Below, piece after piece: positions 8,560 to 17,478 of a stretch of DNA of 35,361 nt. This stretch comes from Tateyamaria sp. Its GTDB lineage: Bacteria; Pseudomonadota; Alphaproteobacteria; Rhodobacterales; Rhodobacteraceae. The translations under genes and the position numbers were made by a program. The notes beneath the pieces are model-generated. The model made no database searches. It worked only from the letters and a program-made list of their open reading frames with translations, and had not been told where the DNA came from. Position 1 is the first letter of the stretch. Each line of letters opens with the position of its first letter. The DNA lies in the NCBI GenBank assembly GCA_018668195.1, contig JABITU010000268.1:1-35361 (forward strand), in the 5' to 3' direction.

Positions 8560-9921
8560 TCACCCAACAGTCAACCGTGGAACAATCACGCGCCAAAAAC
8601 GCCACATCAAAGCAATGCCCGCTGCGCTCAGCCCGACCACAAGGCCCAGCCAAACGCCAACACCTTCCCAGCCCAGCACAAAACCCAAAACATAGGAACA
8701 GGGCATGCCTATGACCCAGTAAGACACCGCTGCCAACACCATCGGCACCCGCGCATCCTGCACCCCGCGTAACAGGCCAAGCGCCACCACCTGCGCCCCA
8801 TCAACCAGCTGAAACAATGCGGCCATCGCCAACAAAACCACACCAACTGTCAAAATGTCAGCTCGTGCGGGTTCGTCGCTTTTCATGAAAAGGCTGATCA
8901 GCGGCTCGGGCAACATCAGAAACAGAACAATCGTGCTCAGCGCCATAAATAGGCTCATGAACAACACCGTTTGCGCCCCTCGCACCATATGCGGCACATC
9001 CCCGCGCCCCCAAGCGTTGCCCGATCGGATCGTCGCAACATTTGCCAGCCCCAGATGCACCATGAACGTAATCGAGGCCAATTGTAGGGCGATTCCATGC
9101 GCCGCCAGTGGGATCGTTCCAAGCCAGCCCATCATCACCGCAGTCGCCGAAAACAGACCAACCTCGCTCAGCGTCGTCAAACCAATGGGCCACCCAAGGC
9201 GGAACACCCGACCCATCATCTCGAAATCCAGGCGCCACAGCCGGTTGAACAAAGCGTGCTCTGGCAATGCCAACCGCGCATAGGCTACAACACCAACCAG
9301 CATCACGATTTGCGTAATCACAGAGGCTACGGCCGCCCCAGCGATCCCCATCTCTGTGGCGCCCCAGTTGCCAAAGATAAACGCATAATTGGCAAGACCA
9401 TTGGTCACTGCACCAATAGCGGTGATCCAGAACACGATCTGTGTCCGCTCCAGTGCTGCAAGATAGCTCTTGAAAGTCATCAAGATCAGGGCCGGAAAGA
9501 TCCCCCAGCCCGCAATCGACAAATAGGCCGCACCGTCGCGCGCCACTTGTGCAGTCTGCCCTAAGGCAAGAAACAAGGGCTCGGACCAGAGCATCAGGGG
9601 CATCGCAGAAACAGCAAAACCCATGCTTAGCCACAGCCCCATCCGCGTCGCCCGACGCAGACTGATATCATCGCCCTCGGCGTGATACGACGCAACCATG
9701 GGCATGACCGCCCAAGCAAAACCTGATCCAACGAGGAACAGAACAAAATAGAATGAGCCCGCCACGGTCTGTGCCGCCAGTTCATCCACGCCGTACCACC
9801 CCAGCATCACGGTATCTGTTGCCCCAATCGCCACCTGACCCAGGTGTCCACCGATCAGCGGCAGACCAAGAACCAGCACAGCGCGTCCATGCGCAGAATA
9901 TGACAGAATAGGGGGTGACAT
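8560..9921 (-). CDS. MATE family multidrug/metabolite exporter
   Basis: A 453-residue inner-membrane protein of the multidrug and toxic compound extrusion family, which exports drugs or metabolites in exchange for Na+ or H+. Twelve hydrophobic segments are visible as two six-helix halves. The N-terminal half shows LVLGLPLIGGHLGQVAIGATDTVMLGWYG in pieces and FAWAVMPMVASYHAEGD; the second half begins near GRVFRLGWPIGLT. ATG 9921 is chosen because the family starts here; no good Shine-Dalgarno precedes it, and the open frame reaches 9993 without family sequence. It lies downstream of the ZevAB-like pair on the same strand with a 238-base gap, so it may have its own promoter. Confidence 0.92.
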   Translation of the reverse strand: MSPPILSYSAHGRAVLVLGLPLIGGHLGQVAIGATDTVMLGWYGVDELAAQTVAGSFYFVLFLVGSGFAWAVMPMVASYHAEGDDISLRRATRMGLWLSMGFAVSAMPLMLWSEPLFLALGQTAQVARDGAAYLSIAGWGIFPALILMTFKSYLAALERTQIVFWITAIGAVTNGLANYAFIFGNWGATEMGIAGAAVASVITQIVMLVGVVAYARLALPEHALFNRLWRLDFEMMGRVFRLGWPIGLTTLSEVGLFSATAVMMGWLGTIPLAAHGIALQLASITFMVHLGLANVATIRSGNAWGRGDVPHMVRGAQTVLFMSLFMALSTIVLFLMLPEPLISLFMKSDEPARADILTVGVVLLAMAALFQLVDGAQVVALGLLRGVQDARVPMVLAAVSYWVIGMPCSYVLGFVLGWEGVGVWLGLVVGLSAAGIALMWRFWRVIVPRLTVG

Positions 9922-10159
9922 ATTGCCAGCATTACGCCTGCATAGAGCACTTGAAAAGCCCCCACGACCGAGACTTCTGAAAATGGTCCACAAGGCTGCA
10001 TGTTCGCTTCATCGAGCCAGAATTCTTTGCAGTGAGCCGACGCTGTGCTCTGACCTGCATTAAATGTTGAAGGCGTCACAACGTCATCGGTCACAACCGC
10101 ATCAGGCGCCGCACGGGCTAGCGCGCGACGCGGGCAGCAGACAAAGCCCGTACGGAGCG

Positions 10160-11047
10160 TTACAGAAAGGGTGCCAAGAGTGTGGTAGCGATCACCGCGA
10201 TCACCGCGCCTGCAACAATTTCGATCAGTGCGATTGCACGCACGGCACCTGAACCGGACCAACCTGCCAGAGCAGAACGTCGGGTCCCAACAGCCAATAT
10301 CGCAACCAGCACAGTTACGCTGGCCGTCCCCAAACCCATCACCATCGCACCGATAATGCCAGCCAGCGGAATGCCAAGGCCAAAGCATAGGATCAGCAAG
10401 AAAACTGCCCCCGTACAGGGCCGCATCGCGACCGATACGACAATCACAACAGCATCCCGCCACGAGGTCAGACCAGCGACCTGATCCACGCTGGGACCGT
10501 GGGCATGGCCGCAACTGTGACATGTCCCATCCTCGGCCACTGCCGCTGCAGCCCGCACCGAACGCACCCGCCGCAAGCCCCGCCAGGCCAGCCACAAGCC
10601 AACCATTGCGATTGCGCCGTAGCTTGCGGGTGCCAGCACCTGTTCGGCGGTGTCGGTCATCCTGGCGCGGCTCCAACCCAGAACAAGTGCTCCTGCCCCC
10701 ACAAGCACAATTGCCGTTAGCGCCTGCGCCAGCGACGAGATCACAGCCAGCGTCGACAACCGCAGGGCTGTAACACGCGCCGCAGCACCATACCCACCGA
10801 TCAGCAGCTTGCCATGCCCAGGACCCGCCGCGTGAAAGAAACCATAGGACGCGCATACACCCATAAGCGTTATCCAAGCGCCGGGCTCGCCCGCACGGAC
10901 AGCGCGCAGCCCCGCCGCAAGAGCGGTCTGCGCCTCGCGCTGTTGCAGGGCCGCCCAGTGCGAAATCAAATCCATGCCTCCAAGGCCAAACAGCCACAAA
11001 AGCAGCCCTCCGGCAGCGATCAGCATGCCGAGATTCAGGGCGCGCAT
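10160..11047 (-). CDS. NicO-family metal transporter (ZevB-like)
   Basis: A 295-residue inner-membrane permease of the nickel/cobalt transporter (NicO/RcnA) group. The signature FFHAAGPGHGK is at residues 70-80, RPCTG at 209-213, and about six membrane helices are visible. Between helices lies a probable cytoplasmic metal-binding loop, CHSCGHAH at 176-183. The start overlaps the end of the DUF1007 gene by 13 bases. A DUF1007-NicO pair is the arrangement of ZevAB, implicated in zinc uptake in Haemophilus, so zinc is as likely a substrate as nickel or cobalt. No Zur-type site could be firmly identified. Confidence 0.85.
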   Translation of the reverse strand: MRALNLGMLIAAGGLLLWLFGLGGMDLISHWAALQQREAQTALAAGLRAVRAGEPGAWITLMGVCASYGFFHAAGPGHGKLLIGGYGAAARVTALRLSTLAVISSLAQALTAIVLVGAGALVLGWSRARMTDTAEQVLAPASYGAIAMVGLWLAWRGLRRVRSVRAAAAVAEDGTCHSCGHAHGPSVDQVAGLTSWRDAVVIVVSVAMRPCTGAVFLLILCFGLGIPLAGIIGAMVMGLGTASVTVLVAILAVGTRRSALAGWSGSGAVRAIALIEIVAGAVIAVIATTLLAPFL

Positions 11048-11670
11048 GCGAGTGTGACGCTGTCGGCAAAAGCTTCGCCAACTTCTGGATATTCCGCCTC
11101 GGCCTGCGCGGCGGGGATCGCATAAAGCAACTCTTCAACGAGCGTGTAGGCCGCATCAAGATCTGCTGGTTCAAAGTTTATGGTGCACGGTCCTTCGACT
11201 GTGACAGGACCAACAAGGCTGTAGGCCGTATAGAATGTTGGGTCAAAGGCTTTGATCACCAATCCGTCGGCAGGCCCGCTGGCGGCGCGAAAATGTCGGG
11301 TGGTGACCAGCCCATTTTCGACGGATGTGCCCAGCGGCTGTGGCGGTCCAAGTATCACAGCCGAACCGTTCAACGTCGCAAAGGTGTCCCCCTGAAACCC
11401 ATCAATCCATTGCATGTCAAACCCATCAAGTCTGGCCATTTCAGTATCGCTCAGGCGTCCATCGCCATCGGGATCCAACCCTTCGTCTGCAATCAGCAAA
11501 AGCGAATAAAAATCATCATAGGTCCAGCTGATTTCAACGCCTTCCAGCTGACCCTCTGCACTGATCTTTACTTGCAATGTCGTATCAACAAAGACATGCG
11601 GATGCGCGCCCACTGGCAGCGACGGCAGACACGGGCAAATGGCAATCAATAAGGCGTTCGATAGGCGCAT
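11035..11670 (-). CDS. DUF1007 periplasmic protein (ZevA-like)
   Basis: A 211-residue exported protein. A signal peptide (about 1-21) is followed by a mature N-terminus AHPHVFVDT, whose histidines may bind metal. A canonical EF-hand loop is seen at 66-77 with D66, D68, D70, D75 and E77 (DPDGDGRLSDTE). DUF1007 proteins are paired with NicO permeases; Haemophilus ZevA/ZevB are the studied example, needed for zinc acquisition. Here the two genes overlap by 13 bases, so the pair acts together. The gene is divergent from the secreted alpha/beta hydrolase with a 240-base shared gap. Confidence 0.85.
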   Translation of the reverse strand: MRLSNALLIAICPCLPSLPVGAHPHVFVDTTLQVKISAEGQLEGVEISWTYDDFYSLLLIADEGLDPDGDGRLSDTEMARLDGFDMQWIDGFQGDTFATLNGSAVILGPPQPLGTSVENGLVTTRHFRAASGPADGLVIKAFDPTFYTAYSLVGPVTVEGPCTINFEPADLDAAYTLVEELLYAIPAAQAEAEYPEVGEAFADSVTLACAP

Positions 11671-11910
11671 ACCACAGATGTAGCGACCGTATGATCACGC
11701 CTCAAGGCATATGCCAACGAAATCACCCGATCAGCGCGATTTTTCTGGCTTTGGCAAAAGTCAGCGCAAAGCGCTACAGTGTGAAGTGGTCGGTCTGTGC
11801 ATTTGCGCGTTTATCTTAAATTGGTTGAAACACGACAGATCTGTGTCACTGTGGCAGGTTATAACAAGTCGCATCTTAGCGATTCAAACCAGCCAGTAAG
11901 GACCTATCAA

Positions 11911-13206
11911 ATGATCCGTCGAACCGCTCGCAATCTTACCTTATCTTCGGCCTTGGGCCTTTCGGCGATCGCCGCACACGCAAATCCAATAGACCAGATA
12001 CGGCCCGATGCGCCGGAGCTGGCGCCCTATGGTGTGCACGCGGTTGGTGTCCAAACGCTGACTGCGTCCATACCCGACAGCATCGATGTCGTTGGCATCA
12101 CCGGGCAAGCAGTGCCGCGTTATGACCGCCCCTTAACGCTTGAAGTTTGGTATCCAGCGGCGGGTGGCACCGTACCGGGCGGCAATTACAGTGCCTTTAT
12201 CCGCGATGGTCAGACCAAGGTTACGTTGACCGGGCAGGCGGTGCGGGATGCAACCCCCGCCATCGGTGCGCGCTATCCGCTTATAGTAATCAGCCATGGT
12301 TACCCCGGAAACCGGTACCTGATGAGCCACCTTGGCGAAAACTTGGCTTCCAAAGGATTTGTAACGGTATCCATCGATCATACTGACAGCACCTATTCGG
12401 ACCAGGCGGCGTTTGGCTCAACCTTGTTGAACCGTCCGCTGGATCAGGCGTTTATCGTGGATCACATGAGTACGCTTGATGGACCAATCGGAGAGATCGT
12501 CGATGCCGATCAAACTGGAATAATCGGGTATTCCATGGGCGGCTACGGGGCGCTGATCTTTGGCGGTGCTGGCGTGACCAAGGGCGCAACCGAATACAGT
12601 TGGGGCACACCGAACGGCCTGTTGGCTGCCAATCAGGCAGGATCCGAAAGTCACGAGGCGCTGATCGATCCGCGCGTCAAGGCTGTCATCGCCATTGGGC
12701 CATGGGGCAACAACGCTGGTTTTTGGGACGCCGAAGGGCTGGCGGGGCTGCGGGTCCCGACACTGTTGATGGCAGGTGGGGCAGATGATGTCTCCGTTTA
12801 TGGTGCCATGCGCTCCATCTTTGAACAGGCGGTGGGTACGGACCGTCATTTGCTGACCTTTGAACACGCCAACCATAACGCGGCCGCCCCAATGCCCGCC
12901 CCTGCCGAAAGCTGGGTGGCTGCACCCAATCTTGATTTTGTACCATTCGAACATTACGCCGATGCCGTCTGGGACACGACGCGGATGAACAACATCACGC
13001 AGCATTTCGCCACGGCCTTTATGACGCTGCACTTGAAGGATGAGGGTGAAATGGCCTCTTATCTCGATTTGATCCCAAATGCGGGTGATGGGGTGGTCGA
13101 CATTGATGATCAGGGCCAAGCCACAGCCGATCACACCTACTGGCAAGGCTTTGCGCCGCGCACTGCAGCGGGCTTGCGGTTCGAAACCTTGTCAAAGGGC
13201 AAATGA
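11911..13206 (+). CDS. Secreted alpha/beta hydrolase (PAF-acetylhydrolase/dienelactone hydrolase-like)
   Basis: A 431-residue exported hydrolase. A signal peptide ends near AHA-24. The alpha/beta core holds the oxyanion segment ISHGYPGNR (128-135), the nucleophile S208 in GYSMGG, the acid D292 or D293 in MAGGADDVSVY, and the base H319 or H322 in FEHANHN. The chain before residue 75 and after 400 is family-specific and unassigned. ATG 11911 has AAGGA 8 bases upstream and starts the signal peptide; the frame is open 38 codons further. The TGA overlaps the next gene's ATG (ATGATG), so the two hydrolases are coupled. The substrate, perhaps an ester or lipid outside the cytoplasm, is unknown. Confidence 0.85.
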   Translation: MIRRTARNLTLSSALGLSAIAAHANPIDQIRPDAPELAPYGVHAVGVQTLTASIPDSIDVVGITGQAVPRYDRPLTLEVWYPAAGGTVPGGNYSAFIRDGQTKVTLTGQAVRDATPAIGARYPLIVISHGYPGNRYLMSHLGENLASKGFVTVSIDHTDSTYSDQAAFGSTLLNRPLDQAFIVDHMSTLDGPIGEIVDADQTGIIGYSMGGYGALIFGGAGVTKGATEYSWGTPNGLLAANQAGSESHEALIDPRVKAVIAIGPWGNNAGFWDAEGLAGLRVPTLLMAGGADDVSVYGAMRSIFEQAVGTDRHLLTFEHANHNAAAPMPAPAESWVAAPNLDFVPFEHYADAVWDTTRMNNITQHFATAFMTLHLKDEGEMASYLDLIPNAGDGVVDIDDQGQATADHTYWQGFAPRTAAGLRFETLSKGK

Positions 13207-14069
13207 TGCGCCTAGAAATACGCGATTTGAACGGCAAAAGCTTTACCATCCGGCATTGGGGCGATCCGGCATTGCCAAAAATTCTGATGTTGCACGGCTT
13301 TCCAGAATACAGCGGCGCGTGGGATGATCTCGCGCCAATGCTGGCCGATCGATACCATTGCATCGCGCCAGATCAACGCGGTTATGGGGGCAGCTATGCG
13401 CCTGATGAGGTTGAAGCCTATGCGGTACCAGCCCTTGCCGCGGACATGGCAGCCTTAATCGGCGACGATGGCCCAGTAACGGTTTTTGGGCACGATTGGG
13501 GCGCGGCGGTAGCCTATGCGATGCCCATGCTCTGGCCAGAAAAGGTCGAGCGGTTGATCGTGGCCAATGGAGTGCATCCGATCATATTCCAAAGGGCCAC
13601 GGCGGCCGGTGGGGCGCAATCTGAGGCCTCTCAATATATCAACCGCTTGCGCAGACCCTCAGCCGAGGCAGCACTGGAAGCCAACGATTTCGAACGTTTG
13701 ATGACCATGTTTTCGACCAATATGGACATGAGCTGGCTCAGCGGTGCAACGCAAAAAGATTACAAGGCCGCTTGGCGCAAATCGGGATTGCGGGGCATGA
13801 TCAACTGGTATCGCGCGTCGCCCCTGACTGTCGCTGACCCCGGCGCGCCGGTGCAAGTGCCTGAGCCACCTCATGAGCGGTTCGAGGTGCGCTGCCCACA
13901 TTTGTTGATCTGGGGCATGAATGACACTGCCCTCTTGCCGGAAGCTACCGAAGGGCTGGAGGCGTTTGTCCCCGATCTGACCCGCGCCGAGATCAAGGAC
14001 GCCGATCATTGGGTTTTGCACCAAAAACCACATGAGATTGCGCGCATCGTTTCCAATTGGATGAGCTAG
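13203..14069 (+). CDS. Alpha/beta hydrolase, epoxide hydrolase/haloacetate dehalogenase type
   Basis: A 288-residue cytoplasmic hydrolase with no signal peptide. The motif HGFPE (31-35) and nucleophile D98 in GHDWGA are typical of epoxide hydrolases and haloacetate dehalogenases, which use Asp rather than Ser. The acid is D241 (WGMNDTALL) and the base H269 (DADHWVLH). Lid tyrosines Y145 and Y203 (INWYRA) would support epoxide opening; the pattern alone does not exclude dehalogenation. Translation starts at ATG 13203 or 13206, overlapping the stop of the secreted hydrolase. Coupling of a secreted and a cytosolic hydrolase suggests a shared degradation route, which is inference. Confidence 0.87.
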   Translation: MMRLEIRDLNGKSFTIRHWGDPALPKILMLHGFPEYSGAWDDLAPMLADRYHCIAPDQRGYGGSYAPDEVEAYAVPALAADMAALIGDDGPVTVFGHDWGAAVAYAMPMLWPEKVERLIVANGVHPIIFQRATAAGGAQSEASQYINRLRRPSAEAALEANDFERLMTMFSTNMDMSWLSGATQKDYKAAWRKSGLRGMINWYRASPLTVADPGAPVQVPEPPHERFEVRCPHLLIWGMNDTALLPEATEGLEAFVPDLTRAEIKDADHWVLHQKPHEIARIVSNWMS

Positions 14070-14080
14070 ACCAAGCTTAG

Positions 14081-14094
14081 GGGCGTTAGCGCCC
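14081..14094 (+). terminator. Short GC hairpin after the hydrolase pair
   Basis: GGGCG-TTAG-CGCCC forms a 5-base all-GC stem 11 bases after the epoxide-hydrolase stop, followed by TATAAG. No proper U-run follows, so termination would be weak. Confidence 0.35.
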
Positions 14095-14140
14095 TATAAG
14101 CATCGCAATGTTAGAACGCTTTGAAAGAGGAATTGGCTTC

Positions 14141-14800
14141 ATGTTGCATAGATACGACATCGCATTGGCAGCAAAAATGGCCGAAGCTTCCTATCAGGGT
14201 CACGACAATCGCTCACTACAGCCCAGCATTGTTCGCAGATTGGACGAAGATGACGTTCAGGCCTATTTCCTAAAGGGCAACATTCTTTTGATCCCAGGAT
14301 CGAACTCGATTGCAGATTACGTCAAATATAATCTTCGAGTTTTCAATATCGGTGGCAAAAAGTATCAACTGAATGACGAAACTATCGAGAAAGGGCATTC
14401 TGGCACCGCTTGGCACCAGGGGTTTCTAGCGCATGCAAAGGTGATCTTTGACTGGCTCAAGCGCGAAGATGTCAGGCCCGACTATATCATCGGACATTCC
14501 CTTGGAGCCGCCGCGACACAAATTCTTGTGCGCACCTACGGGGTGCCCGGCATTGGCTTTGCCGCGCCACGCCCGCAGCGCCACAAGAGCAAAATCAAAC
14601 ATGCCGAACTGTGCCTGTGCATCAACCGCAATGACGATACGATATGTGACCTGCCCAACACATTTCATCACATGGGCAAGGTACACCGGGCGCGCGCAAA
14701 ACGGTCAGCCTTTGGCCCAGATCACAGTATGAAGCACTATAAAAAGGTGCTCGATGAACAGCTGACCGATGGGCGATTAAAGGCACACTGGCCCAGCTGA
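14141..14800 (+). CDS. Class 3 lipase-like protein
   Basis: A 219-residue cytoplasmic protein resembling the class 3 lipase fold. The nucleophile elbow is GHSLG with S120, the likely acid D165, D166 or D170 (NDDTICDLP), and the base H205 or H209 (DHSMKHY). The preceding IIGHSLGAAATQILV strand-helix and the following GFAAPRP match lipase 3 proteins. ATG 14141 is chosen because GAGGA is 9 bases upstream; ATG 14108 has no ribosome binding site. No signal peptide or membrane segment is visible, so the substrate is intracellular or the protein is released otherwise. It is 71 bases behind the epoxide-hydrolase gene on the same strand. Confidence 0.78.
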   Translation: MLHRYDIALAAKMAEASYQGHDNRSLQPSIVRRLDEDDVQAYFLKGNILLIPGSNSIADYVKYNLRVFNIGGKKYQLNDETIEKGHSGTAWHQGFLAHAKVIFDWLKREDVRPDYIIGHSLGAAATQILVRTYGVPGIGFAAPRPQRHKSKIKHAELCLCINRNDDTICDLPNTFHHMGKVHRARAKRSAFGPDHSMKHYKKVLDEQLTDGRLKAHWPS

Positions 14801-14991
14801 TAAACCCTGCGTGCACGGACGTGTCACAGTAGAAACACGACTTGGAGGCTTGCCTGACGTCAATTACCCCCGGCCGGAGGCACCCCCGCAGCCGCACTTA
14901 GCAGGAACGTGACCGTAAATATTGCAATGCCACTTTCCCCGTTTGCTACGCTCTGGCATAGTGCGCACCAACAAGCAAAAGAGCAGCAAAT

Positions 14992-16944
14992 ATGTCAGAC
15001 CTTCTCGCCAATACTTCCCGAGATGAATACGACGCCTCTTCGATCCAGGTTCTGGAAGATATGGAACACGTCCGGCTGCGTCCCGGCATGTACATCGGGG
15101 GCAAAGATGACCGCGCGCTGCATCACATGGTGGCCGAAATTATCGATAACTCGATGGACGAGGCGGTAGCAGGACACGCCACTTGGATCGAGGTCGAATT
15201 GCACGAAAACGGCCACGTTTCAGTGCGCGACAATGGGCGCGGCATTCCGACAGGTCCACACCCCAAGGATCCGTCGAAATCCGCGCTTGAAATCATCTTT
15301 TGCACACTGAATGCGGGCGGCAAATTCTCGGGCGACGCGTATGAGACATCGGGCGGTCTGCATGGTGTCGGCTCTTCGGTCGTGAATGCCCTGTCCGATC
15401 ACCTGCGCGTCGAGGTGGCACGCAATCGCGAACTTTATGCGATGGAATTTTCGCGCGGCGTGCCAGCGGCGCCACTGGAAATGATCGGTGCCGCGCCAAA
15501 TCGGCGGGGTACATCCGTGACCTTTCATCCCGATCCAGACATCTTTGGAACACTCAAGCTCAAGCCGGCGCGATTGTTCAAAATGGCACGTTCTAAGGCT
15601 TACCTGTTTTCCGGCGTCGAGATCCGCTGGAAAACAGCGATTGAAGATGGCGAAACACCAGATCAAGCAACCTTTCACTTTCCAGGCGGCCTTGCTGACT
15701 ATCTGAACGAAGTTTTGGCTGGTGCCACTACCTATTCGCAATCTCCTTTTGCCGGATCGGTGTCTTTTGAAAAGTTCAAGATGCCAGGCAAGGTCGAATG
15801 GGCGATCAATTGGACGCCCGCGCGCGACGGCTTTATGCAATCACATTGCAATACCGTCCCCACACCCGAAGGCGGCACCCACGAGGCAGGGTTTTGGGCT
15901 GCAATTCTCAAGGGTATTAAGGCGTATGGCGAACTGGCAGGCAACAAGAAGGCAAGCACAATCACGCGCGAAGACTTAATCACAGGCGCAGGTGCGTTGA
16001 TCTCATGCTTCATCCGGGAACCAGAATTCGTGGGCCAGACCAAGGACCGCCTTGCCACGGTAGAGGCGCAACGGATGGTCGAAAATTCTGTACGCGATCA
16101 CTTTGACAACTGGCTGGCGGCCGATACGAAATCGGCTGGGGCGATCCTCGATTTTCTGGTGCTGCGCGCCGAAGAGCGTCTGCGCCGACGCATGGAAAAA
16201 GAAACCGCACGCAAAACGGCTACCAAAAAACTACGCCTGCCCGGCAAGCTGGTCGATTGTTCGGCCACCGCGCGGGACGGCACTGAACTGTTCATTGTCG
16301 AAGGCGACAGTGCGGGCGGTTCGGCCAAGATGGCACGGGACCGCAAAACCCAAGCGCTTTTGCCCCTGCGCGGCAAAATCCTGAACGTATTGGGCGCGGC
16401 GTCGTCGAAAATAGGCTCAAACGCGGAAATCTCGGACCTGACACAGGCGCTTGGGGTGGGGCTTGGAACCAAGTTTAACGTGGATGACCTGCGGTATGAC
16501 AAGGTTATCATCATGACTGACGCGGATGTTGACGGCGCGCATATTGCGGCTTTGTTGATGACGTTCTTCTTTACGAAGATGCGCCCGATGATCGACGCGG
16601 GCCACCTCTATCTTGCGTGCCCGCCGCTGTTCCGCCTGACGCAGGGTGCCAAGCGCGTGTACTGTCTGGACGAGGTTGAAAAGAACACGATGCTGGACAA
16701 AGGCATTGGTGGCAAGGGCAGGATCGATGTGTCACGTTTTAAAGGCTTGGGCGAGATGGACGCGAAGGACCTGAAAGACACCACGATGAACCCCGCAACT
16801 CGAAAATTGATCCGGGTATCAATCGACGAGGATGAACCGGGCGAAACCGGCGATCTTGTCGAGCGGCTGATGGGCAAAAAGCCCGAAATGCGGTTTCAGT
16901 ACATTCAGGAAAACGCGCGCTTCGTGGAAGAGTTGGATGTTTGA
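14992..16944 (+). CDS. parE: DNA topoisomerase IV subunit B (ParE)
   Basis: ATPase subunit of topoisomerase IV, which with ParC decatenates daughter chromosomes. In the 650-residue product the GHKL ATPase motifs are E49/N53 (EIIDNSMDEA), D80 in RDNGRGIP, and GGLHGVG at 121-127. The Toprim domain has EGDSAGGSAK near 436 and DADVDGAHI near 510, and the C-terminal RFKGLGEM is intact. Length and the short C-terminus separate it from GyrB, which carries an extra domain of about 170 residues. No parC is present; the gene stands alone, as is common in alphaproteobacteria. Confidence 0.95.
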   Translation: MSDLLANTSRDEYDASSIQVLEDMEHVRLRPGMYIGGKDDRALHHMVAEIIDNSMDEAVAGHATWIEVELHENGHVSVRDNGRGIPTGPHPKDPSKSALEIIFCTLNAGGKFSGDAYETSGGLHGVGSSVVNALSDHLRVEVARNRELYAMEFSRGVPAAPLEMIGAAPNRRGTSVTFHPDPDIFGTLKLKPARLFKMARSKAYLFSGVEIRWKTAIEDGETPDQATFHFPGGLADYLNEVLAGATTYSQSPFAGSVSFEKFKMPGKVEWAINWTPARDGFMQSHCNTVPTPEGGTHEAGFWAAILKGIKAYGELAGNKKASTITREDLITGAGALISCFIREPEFVGQTKDRLATVEAQRMVENSVRDHFDNWLAADTKSAGAILDFLVLRAEERLRRRMEKETARKTATKKLRLPGKLVDCSATARDGTELFIVEGDSAGGSAKMARDRKTQALLPLRGKILNVLGAASSKIGSNAEISDLTQALGVGLGTKFNVDDLRYDKVIIMTDADVDGAHIAALLMTFFFTKMRPMIDAGHLYLACPPLFRLTQGAKRVYCLDEVEKNTMLDKGIGGKGRIDVSRFKGLGEMDAKDLKDTTMNPATRKLIRVSIDEDEPGETGDLVERLMGKKPEMRFQYIQENARFVEELDV

Positions 16945-17478
16945 AGCGTGCAGGGGTTGATCCGTTTGAACGCAGATGAAGACGGGAAAGAACCGCTGCC
17001 AGCCTTGGCTGATCTTTCATTGGTCACAGCAACTTTCATTAAAGCGTATACTTCAATTGCATCGCTCTCAGCACAATAGCTCAGCCCGCGCGCTCCCGTT
17101 GCGGCGTCATCCAGTGACTGGCGCTTTCTGGTCGCTACAGCCTCATTTAGGCACTCTGGTTACGCCCGTATGGGTTTGCCCTTGATCCGGGCCGCCATCC
17201 ACCCCTTACTGGCGCAATGATACTGTGCCTATTTTTGATCTTCACCCTTCTGGTTGCGTGCGGACGTCCGCTGACGAACACGGAACCTGCCTTTGCCCGC
17301 ACTTTGCACTGTGACACATTCGGTGAAAAACGCGGTCGGCTGCATTGGATTCAGGTGCAGCTTGACGCGATTAGCGGGTGATAAATTACCGCGTCATATA
17401 TCTTATCACGGCTCTGTTTTCCGAGCGGGTCACGCAAAGAATGCACATGTTCCTAAAGCCCTACACCTGGAGACACCC
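16945..17478. other. Long intergenic region after parE
   Basis: About 530 bases with no intact gene of known family. The part 16945-17216 holds only an open frame of no recognisable family (16976-17185). The right half carries the small lipoprotein-like ORF at 17217-17381. No terminator with a U-run is evident after parE. The region reads like decayed sequence. Confidence 0.5.
17217..17381 (+). pseudogene. Probable N-terminal remnant of a lipoprotein gene
   Basis: A 54-codon ORF starting MILCLFLIFTLLVAC, a short lipoprotein signal with lipobox LVAC (Cys15). The following GRPLTNTEPAFARTLH resembles, from memory, the start of a larger Rhodobacterales lipoprotein family that begins RPLTPxE and later holds a HELTHVWQWQ metal motif. 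Here the frame stops after ISG at TGA 17379 and I see no convincing continuation in other frames. There is no good Shine-Dalgarno. It may be a decayed gene or a short lipoprotein in its own right. Confidence 0.4.

Noticed and set aside
9855..11174. 439-codon minus-strand open frame
   Set aside because: It is a shifted-frame shadow of the NicO and MATE genes, rich in Cys, Arg and Trp, with no family motif; long open shadows are expected in GC-rich DNA.
11858..11865. GTTATAAC palindrome as a possible Zur site
   Set aside because: Only 8 bases symmetric, nearer to the hydrolase gene than to the zevAB-like pair, and the outer bases expected for a Zur box are not matched.
15220..15840. 206-codon frame antisense to parE
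   Set aside because: Lies wholly within the well-supported parE gene and has shadow-like composition.
16976..17185. 69-codon ORF after parE
   Set aside because: No ribosome binding site, no family sequence, skewed composition typical of a chance frame.
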